Assembly: GCA_025716815.1 (NCBI GenBank)
Contig: JAIXMN010000004.1
Location: forward strand, 1,674,001-1,738,000
Direction: 5' to 3'
From: Dichotomocladium elegans
Lineage: Eukaryota > Mucoromycota > Mucoromycetes > Mucorales > Lichtheimiaceae
Length of the DNA: 64,000 nucleotides
Within the stretch, counting starts at the first letter, position 1. Each line of letters starts with the position of its first letter. The notes beneath the pieces are model-generated. The model saw nothing but the letters and a program-made list of their open reading frames with translations. It was not told the DNA's origin and made no database searches. This document shows positions 1 to 11,816 of the stretch, piece by piece. A program made the translations under genes and the position numbers.

Positions 1-3000
1 GTTAATTTCGATTGTCTGCATGATATGTCACAATAAGTATTTTACGTTTATATGTTAATTACTGACTTGCCTTTGCTTTCATCTGAAAGAAAATAGTATG
101 GAGGACGTAGCGTAAAGGAAAAATATCGCGTTTTCCCGAACGCGATAGAGTAAAGACGCGTCACAGGCACTGAAACACGGTGCCTCGATTAACCCACCCA
201 GAAAGATCCGCCAATCATTGTGCTCATAAACTCTTAGTTACAAGCTCTACCTCGCTTAAAATCCGTATCATCGTCTTACATACACCGAACGGGGAGGGGC
301 TGATCTTCGCGCGTATAAATGACAACAGCTTTGTTCATAGGAGGCATCCCTCTGGAAATATTTGCCTTTAATCATATGTTAGATGTTGCATGCACGACTG
401 CAATATCGCACAAAGAAGGTTGGTAAAAATTTGAACTCCAATGATTATAGAAGCGGGACAGTTACTGTACTTCGACCAAGTTATCCGATTCTCTTTTTTC
501 TTCATGCAAACGTACACTATGGTGATCTACGAAGAATTGCGTAGATGTACAAGGTCAGACTATAGCCCCCTCCCGCCACAATTGCTAGCTAAACATAGAG
601 AGCAAGAGACGAAATTCTCGAGATCGATAATGCTCCAAAAGTTAGACGTTCTACTGACAGCCATCATCTACTACTCACTTTTCAAAAATATATTACGATT
701 TCCTCTTTCCCCGTATTATTCAGGATGGGATATTTAATATATCGTCGGTATCTGAGAGGACCTGTTTTCACTTATTCCATTTATTAGCGTCTTCGGGAAT
801 CGAACGATTACCCTGCCACTCAAGAGCACGTTTTATTAATAGTTAACACGAACAACGACTGATACCGGAATGATCCTGGTCTATGTTCCTAAACAAAAGC
901 AATAAACATGTTCGCAAACTTGAATGTCCAGTCATCTCTCGATTTACCGGTCACCATATATACTGATAGAGTATTTACCGATTGTTTTTTTTTTTTTAAA
1001 AAAAAACATGCATCTTTTGACGATAAATAAGATTGTCGGTGGCCGTCGGGGCTCTCCATACATAACACTAAGATTTGTCCAATAACCCGATCTATCTCAA
1101 CTAGGTTTCTCAGTCCTATTACCTGTCTTGTAAATCTGCGTAGCTTTTGATATCTCAATCCGGACACTATCAGAATCTCCAAAAAAGATGTGCAAGGTTG
1201 CTGCCTCGATAGACGGGAAAAAGTCTATTTTTTGAACGGTTGGGCGTGCAACAGGTCAAAGAATAGGATAACGTGCCTTACATTTGCCGTAGCCGAAAAC
1301 AATCGCGATTAAAGTATCCGGACTGCGTAATTAAAACGAATATCAATGTATAGCCCAGTTTGGCAGTGGCATTCGCTTTATCAAAGCCGTTCACTCCATC
1401 TCTTTTTTGCCTTAGACAGCATGCAGCCCCGTTTTACTGACTTGTTCTATTCTGCAAACTTCTAACGTGTTTCGCATCCTTTGTAGATAAAGCACATATC
1501 TAACTCAAGTCCTTCTAGACGGGAGAATATCGAGTATTGGGTGGGACCGCGATTTGGCAGCATCCGCATAGCGTCCCACCATGGGATCGTCGAGGTGCTG
1601 CCGCTGTTTTCCTCCTCTCACCGGCCATTGCTACCATCAATGATATTTCTAGCTACATTTGGAGGAAGAAATAGGGTTGAGGCTTTCCCGTAACTGATAG
1701 TTATCTTTTCTTTACTCATCCATCAGACGACGTTATATTTTTTCGTCCGACGTTTTACCTTGTATACGCCATAATTTCCTTTCCCCTTTGTGAATTATAT
1801 TTGAAAATGTGTAGGCGGTATGTTGTTGCACGCAACTCGCTACGAAACTATTGTGTTGTGTCCATTGCTATATGCTATTCATGCCATGGTAACAAATAAA
1901 AGCGGGAGCTCTCTGTTTGGAAGACGTAAATGGAAAAGGGGAGAGCGCTGTATTTTACGTACATGAGATGGATACCACGAAAGTTATGCTTTTGAGGCAT
2001 CCGATAAGTCTAAATCAGCAGTAGCGCGCTAGCTTCGTTTTAAACTTAGTAATAAATTGGGGGTGCATAGTTCAGCGTGGTTTGAAGAAGTACCATACGG
2101 AAAGAAGCAACTCATCTATTGCCATCATTATTGGAATGTCCAAAAAGGTTATCAGTAGTTATTAGTAAATACATCTTTTCAATGATATAATCGTAATTAT
2201 AGAGTGCCTTTAGAGCGATTGTCTACTTCAACGATAAAGATGTTTGCTGCGGTCATGCAAAGAGGGAATTGTAAACAATATACCCGAGAATAATATCGGA
2301 GTCAAAAAGAATGCATTGGTCGACACAAGCCAAATGAGCCAAACAGTTGATGGTAATCTGGTAAAATTACGCATAACCACTTGTTCCAGTCACCCGGGAC
2401 CTATGTTCACCAAGGGACTGCATCATCATGTGGCAATGGCAGCATGATGGGATATATGAGAGAAGCCGTTTGCTGTGCCTGCATAAAACTACACCGAGGA
2501 ACAAGAATGTGTCATTCGGTAGGCTCTGTAAATCTCCTCCCGCCACATAAGAAAAAAAGATGGTTAAAGAGACTCTGTACAATGGATATGGACAAGGAGA
2601 AAGAAAGGTATAAAGTGAAAGTGTAATCCTCGGGCCCGCTGCAGAGGCGCAAAGCTAGCGGAAAACGAGCTGGGTTGGATACGGAATTTCATTGGTGGAG
2701 ACGTGATACAAGGGCGGACCTCGCGGGGGACAGGATAGGAGAAGGGCGGTGACACCAAGCGATGCTGACTTCCGGGACAATGCTATTGGAGATGTTTCAT
2801 ACGGCAAGGTTCGACGAAGATGCCCTCAAGGACGAAAAGACGGGGCATGTCAACTCTCTTCCTTTTCCCTTTTCCCAACTTCTGTTCATATCCGACTAGT
2901 GGGCTGGCTTTTAGGAGAGCGTGCGTCAATAAAAGCGTATGTGTTGTTGTGTGTCTCGCCTGTGTCGGGTCTCCTTGATGTCTGGTCACCAATCATATGT

Positions 3001-3096
3001 CTTGTTCACAGGAAGCGAGCCGCATAGAAAAAAGAGCGAACGGAAAGAAAGTGATCAAGCCCTTATTGATTATATGGTGTCTATCGCTGACGTAGC
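1..3096. other. Gene-poor region, no recognisable gene
   Basis: Only short open frames (under 100 codons) occur, in all six frames, without recognisable domains or plausible exon chains. Visible structure is limited to a T13/A9 self-complementary tract at about 985-1006 and a weak hairpin (7-bp arms at 1541-1547 and 1573-1579). The last 100 bp or so lead into the FAR1-domain gene. Confidence 0.6.
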
Positions 3097-4818
3097 ATGT
3101 CACCCGAATCGAGCAGCCAGCAGCAGCAGCCGAATTCTTCAGATGGATCGGTAAGTCTTTACCGGCGCAGACTAGCAAAGAGGGCGCTTGAGAGCGAGAT
3201 GAGAGAAAGAGAAAGAAAAGAGAGAGAAAAGCATGAGAATCTTGAAATGCTAAATCCTACCCTCCCCCTTTCCTTCTTGGTGGAATCCCTTCTGCCTCGC
3301 ACGCACACCTTTTGCAGCTTGAGCCTTTTTACGACCAGCTCCTCAAACTTTCTTTCCCAGACAGTGTAACAGCAATTGACCAATGCCGTGATCTTTGTGC
3401 GCAATTCGGCTTCACCGTCAAGCAAGAAGCTTCGGCACATCGTGTAAGTATTCAGGCGATCTCCTCTAGTTACGTTATCCTCTGAGCGTCCCCGGGTTTG
3501 GCCTCAATAGAACATCTATGTATTTTGCTCCCGTGAAGGGCAGCCAGACTCAATGCGAAAAAAATCCAGTCCAAAAAGAAAACGTCCCTCCAAACGATGT
3601 GATTGTCGCTGGCGTGTGGTCCTCTATCAGCAGAATGGACATTGGGAGTTTCGCAAGTCTCTCAATCCAGAAGCTTCCAAACACAACCATGAGTTAATGC
3701 GCCCTGAGGATATCGATCGCAACTGGCCTCCACAAGTGATTGAGCTCATCTATCAACTTGCTCGCACCCAACTGCCGACCGCTGATATTAGAGCCAGAGT
3801 CCAGGCCGGGTTCCCCAACATCAGCTGGAACGAGCGTCGCTTCTACAATCGCCTCTCCGAGGAGCGCCAAAAGATCAAGCAGCGCGAGGCTGCAGCGCGT
3901 GCTCAAAACCTCACGAGCATCTGGAGTCGCGTCTGCATGGCAGCAGCCGGCAACGAAGAGCTTTCGAACTACGTAGAATCGGAAATGAATAAGCTATTCC
4001 ATCAAACATGTCAAATGGCAAGATTGGATCCGCAAAGTCTACATGCTCCAACCATCGAATCAGATGATGTAAGATGAAAAAAGGGACCGCTATTGGCAAA
4101 CAGGCTGACCTCATGCGTGGTTTAATCCTAGAATCCCGCCACATCCACATCCACATCCACGACTAGCACGCCATCCGCTTCAATAAGACCTCCAGAACCA
4201 CCCAAAGGATTCACGCCAGTGACTATACCTAAATATACCTATTATATAAAAATGCACAACCAGCGCGACATGAACAGGCCGCAAAAACGACAGAGAACAG
4301 ATTCCACATCGTCTAAAATAGCGTCTACTCCCACGACGATGTCTATGACCAATGTCGCCGCATCTGCACCCACTACTACGGTGCCCGTTCCTGCGGAATC
4401 CCCTTCAGCACCGGCACCTGAGACGACACCCCAACCTTTTGTATACCACCACTACAACGGCATGGCTTTACCTACCACTACTACAATGGCAAGCTATGAG
4501 TTCCACCCAACCTACATGCAACAAACCGTATCCATATTTGATCGTCCGCCAAACAATCCTCGCCACACACCCGCGCAACAATCTCCACCCCATCCGCCTC
4601 CACCAACAGCCGCTGCAGCTGAGGCAATAAGAGGAAACCACGGGATATATCCAATGTATCATCTCCCGCACCCTCATCCTCATCAACAACCAAGGCTCAT
4701 CATGCCCGCACGAACTGCTACAACAAACGATCTGCTCATGCACAGAACCCCTCAACCCGTAATATATCATTCTGGTCATTCACCAGAGACACCGTTACCA
4801 GGTCCCCCCCAGCAATAA
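3097..4818 (+). CDS. FAR1-type DNA-binding domain protein, putative transcription factor
   Basis: Spliced from four exons (3097-3150, 3318-3443, 3511-4068, 4132-4818), each joined in frame by GTAAGT-like donors and AG acceptors, giving about 474 residues. Residues about 19-110 hold a FAR1/WRKY-GCM1-like zinc module: the segment FCSREGQ, a lysine/arginine-rich stretch, the pair CDC, then SKHNHEL, supplying the expected C...C...H-x-H ligands. The following 100 residues are helical and charged. The last exon is low-complexity (Pro, Thr, Gln, His), typical of an activation or disordered tail. FAR1 domains descend from Mutator-like transposases, but no DDE catalytic domain is seen, so a host regulator is more likely than a live element. 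The start is the first ATG that leads into the spliced frame. An AATAAA lies across the stop codon (about 4814). The target genes are unknown. Confidence 0.75.
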
Positions 4819-5210
4819 AATGATTTATCATATAAAAAAGCAGCTAAAGTACGAAAAGGCTTACTAAACCTTTGGAAGGGCGAAAAGCCCACATTTGTCA
4901 TGTCATGCCGCTTCAAGTAGAGAGATAATATGTATAAGCTGAGCTTACAATCGTAGAGGTATTGCTGCCATGATGGACGATTGGACAGCGTCAAGACCTC
5001 CCAATCGATCGCGCTTTTTTTGTTTTTGTTTACTTTAATTGAACCAAAAGAAATATTAATCAGCAAATTCGATACAGAGTTGCTATAGACTGAGAACGAC
5101 AGAGCAACAAGGGGAAGAGCGGGAAAAGTTCTTCGCATTGGAAAACGACGATGGGAGATGTAAGTAGATGACGAAAAATAGGTGGGGCAAAACAAGATAA
5201 TGGCGTTAAT
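4819..5210. other. Convergent intergenic region
   Basis: This 392-bp region separates the 3' ends of the FAR1 gene (+) and the FHA gene (-). It is AT-rich and should hold both 3' UTRs and poly(A) signals. No further gene is seen; open frames here are short and without domain similarity. Confidence 0.5.
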
Positions 5211-6578
5211 TTAAGCATCTTCCGACAGCTTGAGCTTCTTCGTCTCTCTTTTTCCTTGCTCATATGCTCGGGCAGGTGGTGGGACATACGCATTCCTGTT
5301 GCGGCCAAGCTTTGGAGGTATTTTCCAAAAGTACTGTTTGTCCTGTAGTGTACATTTGCGTGCACTACGGCCCACATGAGTGTACTCTGCCCGACGCCAC
5401 TCTACCGGATCGGCTTCGCTGTTGTAGTAATACAAGTTTTCTTTGGGCGATCCATCTGCTGTTTTGCCCTTTCGTACGATCTCCCCAAAAAATGGCTTTT
5501 CTTTCAGAACTTTCTGAATACGTTCGATCCACACCTCGCGCGGCTGTGATTTATAGGACGGGTTGGTCTTCAAGATGCGTGAACAAATATCGCTGACAGG
5601 CATAGACGATTTGCGTGAAAATACTAAAGCAGAAACAAGTTCAATTACGCGCGTGTAATTTCTCTCTAATGAAAATTACCTAGGGCATCGATGATGACTT
5701 CGGCATAATCAGCTACCTCGATTTCTTTATCTTGCTTGGTATGTTGGTTTTCTTTGTCCTCTTCCTCATCTTCTGCTACAGCGCAGGGTGCATCAGATTT
5801 CACTGTAGTGCTTGTTTCTTCTGTTTTCAATTCCAAAAGAGGTTCTGGAGCTTCTTTTGCATCTTCGCCTTCTTCTTTCACAGCATTTCCGAATTCAACA
5901 TCACGCGGTGACGAGTTCAGCAATTCCAGGAGATCATCCGTAGGTTGTGCGAGTGAATTTGTAGGCTCTGGTTGCTGCTGGGTTTCAGAGAACGATACTT
6001 TCTCTGACATGAAGGTTTCATCAGGATACATAAAAGTGATGCGCGAACCCAAGATGTTAATTTCTGCGCCATCCGCAAGCACCGTGCGGTCATGTTGTCG
6101 AAGAAGCGATTGGCCGACTGCAGCACCATTCAATCCAAGTACAACAAGTTCATATTTTTTCGATTCAGGTTTGTACTCGATGCGGGCATGAAGTCGACTG
6201 ATTTGACGATTGCGCTTTCCGATCTTAATTGTTGCGTTGCCACCACGGCCAATTGTAATGTCTTGGCGTCCACCCAGCAAAATGATGGGTTGTTTGGGTG
6301 GCCGGCTGAGATACACAGTGTCAACACGCTCCTCATCGTCAATACTGGGATGTATGTGGGAAGTGGGAATCAGGTCGTCCGAGTTGACATGGTGCTGTTT
6401 CTCTGGAGGTGAATCAGGCAAGTGACTGTTGAACTCTTGGAGTGGAGCTCGACTGGGGGATGACCAAGGTGAAACTGGCAAGCCATGAAACAATCACGAA
6501 TATCAGGTACACCAAAGAAAAAAGAAAAGAAAAAAGCTAAGTGAAATCTCGATCGGACAGATTACCTTCGTTATCCAT
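5211..6578 (-). CDS. FHA-domain nuclear protein, possibly Tos4/Plm2-like
   Basis: Three exons on the minus strand (6578-6566, 6474-5680, 5623-5211) give about 406 residues. The 13-nt first exon (MDNE) joins by a GTAATC donor and a pyrimidine-rich CCAG acceptor. Residues about 55-150 form a forkhead-associated phosphothreonine-binding domain, with the diagnostic ITIGRGG, ISRLHARIE and GAAVG segments (Gly-Arg, Ser-x-x-His and Asn/Gly loop). An acidic Glu/Asp/Thr-rich linker follows. The last exon is a basic, conserved-looking module rich in Tyr/Trp (PSYKSQPREVW, KQYFWKIPPK) ending in a Lys-rich tail. FHA followed by a C-terminal DNA- or chromatin-binding module recalls yeast Tos4/Plm2 checkpoint transcription factors. 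That assignment is inference; only the FHA domain is firm. Confidence 0.8.
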
Positions 6579-7139
6579 TGAAAATGCTGAAGAAAATAAT
6601 ATGGGGGACGGGCACAATCAAACTTTTGCTTTACACGAAGAACGCGCGCGTTATTTTTTAGTCCGCCCAATCATATTCGTTCTTCTTCCCCCCTTAGCCT
6701 GAGCGATGAGCGGATTTATCCTACTGCAGTAAAGAAGCTCTCATTACTAACTGATAAGCCGTATACAGAGATAATATATATTATTTCGTCATGCCTTGTA
6801 CAATGTGCGCATTAGATATAAATATCAGCTTGCTTCGGTATGGTTATGATAACAACATGACAGGAAGCGTTCTGACATTGATGATATGCGTTTCTATAGA
6901 CCTAAACATTAATGTACAAATAACATCGTTTTCCAAAATTGAAGTCGCGTCCTAAGCAGTTCCGGCAGTCGCGTTTTGCCCAGAAATCTTTACAAAGCAA
7001 ATGTCGCATGCACGAAGCCTTTTTGAATATGGACTAGAAGTTGATGAGGACATGTGATTTCTCCAATCCGTTTGTTCTCACACAGAATATCTGCGTAATA
7101 CATCTTGCAACGGAAACCTTGACCTTGTTGCTACGCATA
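6579..7139. other. Upstream region of the FHA gene
   Basis: AT-rich DNA between the start of the FHA gene and a degenerate Tc1 copy. It presumably holds the FHA promoter. No gene is seen. Confidence 0.4.
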
Positions 7140-8190
7140 TCTCCAAGCAAAAGGGTCCAGACATTCAGATGAAAAAGCAGGCTTTAAGCTCGGTTATACC
7201 GATAAAGATGATATCAAATTTTTCAAACCGATGAGTGAGTAGGCCTTGAGTGTATCAGCTGCTGCAAACAGCTAGGAGCACATGCTCATTCAGCCCAGCG
7301 CTAGGCATCGCAGTATGAGAAGGACCCTGACAACCTTTTTAAGAAACGCAGAGGCACAGATCGTCTACGTATTCTTACAGAAGAGCATAAGAGTACTTTT
7401 TAGAATGGGATTATGCGAATCCGACAATTGCCCTGGAGCAACTGATGGAATAATTGCTTCAGAGATTCGAGGGTATGAAAGATCAAAAACGACGCCCCAT
7501 CGATTTATGAAAAATATGCAACTTGTCTTAAATAAGGCTCGGTTTCATCCCGTAGACAGGAATAGTCATGCAAAGATCCAACAGTGCTTTGATTGAGTGC
7601 GCCGAAGGAAAATGACTGACATGGCGTTGGAAAAAAAAACTGTGTGTTTCTTCTTGAGTCTGGATTCCATGTTAACATGAAGTGCAGTATGGCTTGGTCC
7701 AAAGAAAAGGACTTCTGCAATAGTTAGAGTGCCAAAACCAGGCATCATTAAATGTAGCTTGAAAAATGAGAGACACCAATCAGAAAAGAGCAGGGCAATC
7801 CATCGTTAAAAGCAAAGGACATTATCTCAACTTCTTGCGCTACCATGGATAAAATGGAGTATAAGAAGGGCCATTATTTAGCAGTGGATCTTACCTATTC
7901 ATAAATCTGAGGATATCTCCAAATATATCGATGCTCCTATCTTCCACCCTACCCGCCTAAACCCAATTCTATTGAACAGTTGTGGCCGGTTGTGAGGAAT
8001 AAAGTAAACGCAGTACGTTCTTGGAAAGTGAGACACTGATGACCCAAGTCAGTGAGCCATCGAATAGCTTAAAGTTGGATGATTTCGAAGGCTTCCTCTC
8101 ATTCTTGTACGTAGGTGGCTACTTAATTGCCTTAATGGGAAAAAGCTATGACCCAATTTGTGGTAACACTACGCAGATTACCGTAGTATA
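7140..8190 (+). mobile_element. Degenerate Tc1/mariner-type element, copy A
   Basis: Translated fragments on the plus strand follow the transposase found in the copies at 16.8 and 62.5 kb: a helix-turn-helix segment around FSPALGIAV (about 7285-7330), then TPHRFMKN and ARFHPVDRNSHAKIQ (about 7495-7590), and near 7930-8020 a decayed version of the YLPPCSPELNPIEQFW DDE-superfamily block. Many stops and frameshifts make it inactive. Past the transposase, about 8065-8165 resembles the reverse complement of the terminal part of copy D (62466-62560), including TAATGGG...GAYCCAA, which identifies this as the element's terminal repeat. Boundaries are approximate. Confidence 0.75.
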
Positions 8191-9694
8191 TACAAATAAT
8201 ATATTTTTTTTTTGACTGATCTCATACAAGCAGTCAATTAACGATAATACACTTGTCCATATCACTATTGCACGAAAGTAAGCTATGTAGACACCAAAGG
8301 CGTTAGTACAAATATTAAAATTAGCATTACGGTTCTGCTATATGGGAGGACTTGCTGGATATAATGGGAAGAGCCTTTGACACGTCGATCTGATTGCTAA
8401 CCAGATCTTCTACACCTTTGCATACGCCGACAAAACATAAGCCTCAGACATTTGGTGGGCTGAATTCTTAACTCAAATAAATCAGCTGATCAGTCGCAAA
8501 TAGTAAAGTTATGCGCTACGGATTTTTTTTTGAGATAGATACCGGTAGCAAACTTTATACCAGCAAAACAACCAACGCCAGCCGATGTGTGGTAAAGAAT
8601 AAAGATATATGTGAAGCGATTGGCCTCATTTATAGTGCAAAAGCAATATGCAATATTTCTTTATAGTGGATAAATACATGACCAGCCATTGCTGCCTTAC
8701 ACGCGGGAATAAGAGTCCTGATAACTTTAAAACGTGTCTAATTCAGGACCCTACCGATGATATGGCAATCCCAACGCTGTCTACTATGGTCTACCACAGT
8801 ATGTAGGACTGCCATCCCGTGTTGTTCCTCCAAATGACTCTAATATTTGACGTTCCGTTAGATGACCGGATCAAAACTGTTTAACGGGCATAGCAGGACG
8901 ATGTTTGTCATCCACGCTTGTGGAACCGAGATACATGCATCATATCCTTCAGAACTACGGGAAGAAGATATCATGCCAACAAGTCTTCAGATAGGGGATA
9001 TTGCAAAAGCGCTTGTAGTTTGTGGAGGGGCACGCTCTCTTGACCATAGCAGTGAATGTGAGATCGTGACAAAGAAGACCAGAAAGACCCCTAGGGTACA
9101 AGCTCAGGAAGATTGAGGCGGTATCGCAGTAGTTTACTGTAACAAGTATTGCCAACATAGATAGGAAAATTATTGGCTGTTCGAAAAATTCACTTTCCTT
9201 TGGTAGGTTCGATCTGTGTTGCAAGTTTGAGGATTTATACTTTCTGTGGGCTAACGAGAGCTTTATGTAATTTTATGCGAATTTTTTTTTTTGTAGAATA
9301 AGGTATTGAAATAAATTAATATCTTCAAATTACCGGCTAAACGCATGGGAATGACAGCTGCAGGAGGAAACGCGAATTTTCTTTCCCAGAGTGACTTTTA
9401 CGTACTTTCAATGGAAAAGATCTTCGCTCTACGCGTATGTCATTCTCAGGTATTTCTCTCTGTGGTTAAGGTGAGAAGATTTTCAGAAAATAAAGTAACC
9501 ATTGCACAAACATAAATGAGTATCCAGAAGAAGGGATCAAGGGAGTATGTGATTTGCAACAAACACGATACAGACATATCTTGATTCCACGTGGAGGACC
9601 TCTTCTAATGCTGATAAATTAATTGATCCTGGGGAGCACCGGAAAAAGATAAATAGAAATATCAAGGCGAGAGGCATGAGGGTTTACAAATTGG

Positions 9695-9700
9695 CACGTG
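9695..9700. promoter_or_regulatory. CACGTG E-box (distal)
   Basis: Perfect class-B E-box 533 bp upstream of the bHLH gene start. It matches the site expected for the His/Glu/Arg basic region of that very protein. Functional use is inference. Confidence 0.35.
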
Positions 9701-9949
9701 TAACTCCCAGAAGATTGGTCGGGGAGGCCGGAGGGGGGAAAGCCGGAGGGGGGGAAGCCGTTTTGTATTCTGCAAAGAGCACACATACCAGTATGGTTTC
9801 GGCATAGACCTAACATTGGAAGCTGGAGTCGTTGGTGTTATATCTTCCAAGAATAGAGAGAGTGGGCAAACATGATTACATGGGACGGTTGCACAGCAGT
9901 TAATTGCTATGGGAGCCTTGCTCGACAGAGACGAGCGAGGAATTATTTT

Positions 9950-9955
9950 CACGTG
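9950..9955. promoter_or_regulatory. CACGTG E-box (proximal)
   Basis: Second perfect CACGTG palindrome, 278 bp upstream of the bHLH start codon. Together with the site at 9695 it suggests autoregulation; not demonstrated. Confidence 0.4.
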
Positions 9956-10232
9956 CTCCTTGCAAATCGAATGGTGGAGCTAGGTCAGGTCCATCGAAAG
10001 AGTAAAATTCAATGCAAATCTGCAGTCTGTGCACATGGAAGGGAGCTAAGAGGCAACAGCCTGCGTGTTCTGTCCTTCTCTGCCTGTCCATGGTTTCAGC
10101 AGTCTCGTCGCTTGCTTACACTGCGGGGACTGTGGTGTAACCGTGGCAAGCGCGTGAAAATGAAACGAACCGGTGTTTGAAAGAGTGTAAGTTATTCCTC
10201 TTCTCTTCTATTTCCCCGCTCCTCTCAACCTT

Positions 10233-11617
10233 ATGGCCTATTCTCAACAACGCAATCCACAGTCCATCGCAGCCTCTGTCCATGCTACTGTACCTAACCT
10301 AAGCAGCCAAGACAACTGGCTATATGGAACGACTTCATATCATTCAAACTATGTTCACAATGCCCCTCTGCAGGAACCTGTTCCATTCGAGGGTATGTGT
10401 CCCTTTGATTCTCTTCCCCATTATGTCGTTAATTACAAATCCAATCTTCGCTAGACTTTCAATTCAGTTTCGGTTTGGATCCAAACTTTGCAATTCCGGT
10501 GCCGCTTGACATGCCACCTGCACCACCTGCCGAAGACAACTCGCAAATATTCTTTGATGAATCGTTATTTCATAATATACCACCGCCTCCGGCCACAGAC
10601 CTCTTGAACGAAGATGATCAACGCATCTTTACAAATTTTCTTGATAATTTTTGCATGGATCCCGAGGCAGAACCACTCCCGCCAGATATGTCCACCCTCT
10701 ATGATATCCCCTCATATCGACAAGAGGATCTTGAAGACGACGAGCGGAGGCGTAATTCGATCCTGCGATCCCTGGACGAACAGAAGCGGATGCGCCATCG
10801 TGCTCTTGCCGACACCCACTCCTCCCTCCCTACCACCACCGATCACCCAACCTGGTTATCTAGCACCGCCACCGGAACTAACACCAATGCCAATTCTGGC
10901 TCTATCTATCTCAAGAAGAGCGATAGCATCGCAACCCCTTATATTATTCCTTCCAAGCGTCCCGATAAGAAGAAGCTATCCGATGACCAAATACAGTCCC
11001 TACATCTACATCATCACCCAGAATTGCGACAACAGCAGCAACAGAAGCAGCATCAACTATCATCCTCGTCGTCGGTATCATCATCTGCACGGCGTTCTAA
11101 GCCTCACAAGGAACTGTTAACTGAGGCAGAGAAACGAGCAAATCACATTGCATCCGAGCAGAAGCGGAGAACTACCATTCGATCAGGCTTCAAGGACCTC
11201 ACTGACATTGTTCCTACGTTAAAAAACATCAACAACAGCAAGAGTACCGTGCTCTTCAAGGCAGTAGACTATATCAAATATCTTGAGAAACGAACCAAGC
11301 ATCTTCGAGAAAAAATCCATACTCTTGAGCTGCGCTTGCAGGTTGAAGGTCGGTCTGCCATTCATCCTGCTACTCTTGACGAAAAGTCTGTCCCCTCAGA
11401 TACCAGTAACCCTTCCAACGGAGGCGCTAGTACCTACAGTGTCATCAGTAGTACCGAGCAGGCGCTCAAAGCACACAGCGTCCAACAAAAACATCTTTTA
11501 CAGCTTCAAGAAGAACTGCAACAAAAACTTATGGCCCATCACCATCGGGGGTTTAGGCCTGTACAAGAAGAAATGGACGTCGACGAAGAGCCTCTCAAAG
11601 CAACAGTTTCAGCATGA
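10233..11617 (+). CDS. Basic helix-loop-helix transcription factor
   Basis: Two exons (10233-10392, 10455-11617; GTATGT donor, CGCTAG acceptor) encode about 440 residues. A bHLH domain lies near residues 277-335 (about 11119-11300). Its basic region reads NHIASEQKRR, giving the His-Glu-Arg triad that specifies CACGTG (class B) E-boxes. Helix 1, a loop with PTLKNINNSKST, and helix 2 (VLFKAVDYIKYLEKR) follow, and helix 2 continues into a leucine-heptad segment, so a bHLH-zipper-like dimer is possible. The N-terminal half is proline/acidic-rich and the middle has Gln/His/Ser runs. It resembles fungal Ino4/Mlx-like lipid or carbon regulators, but the exact orthologue cannot be set. Two CACGTG sites lie upstream of its own start. 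Confidence 0.85.
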
Positions 11618-11749
11618 TCTTTTCTTCTATGTACATTCTTAGGGGACTTTTTTCTTTCTCTTTTATGTATGTGTGTGTGGCCAGGAAAAAAATGTTTTAT
11701 ATGTTGGAATGTCGTAAGGACCAGATCTCAATACCGCGTCTTTGGCTTT

Positions 11750-11757
11750 TATATATA
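11750..11757 (+). promoter_or_regulatory. TATA box of the secreted-protein gene
   Basis: TATATATA, about 60 nt before the ATG at 11817, followed by a pyrimidine-rich initiator-like tract (about 11770-11812). A strong TATA with a short 5' leader suggests an inducible, highly transcribed gene. Confidence 0.5.
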
Positions 11758-11816
11758 AGCACAATACAATATATCCATCCTTCTCCTCCCATCGCCTTCT
11801 CTTCTGTCTTCAGACG

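Larger units (their letters stand above)
8191..10232. other. Gene-poor region and bHLH gene promoter
   Basis: No supported gene. Open frames near 8862-9116 and 9872-10180 lack domains and exon continuity. Nearer the bHLH gene there is a G-rich stretch (about 9718-9760, repeats of the unit GCCGGAGGGGG) and two perfect CACGTG palindromes (9695-9700 and 9950-9955). A pyrimidine-rich stretch precedes the bHLH start codon. Confidence 0.5.

Noticed and set aside
780..830. tRNA-like string GGGAATCGAACG (possible T-loop on the minus strand)
   Set aside because: No matching anticodon arm or acceptor stem could be paired nearby.
1541..1579. Hairpin with 7-bp arms
   Set aside because: Arms of 7 bp with a 25-nt loop are expected by chance in this length of DNA; no context.
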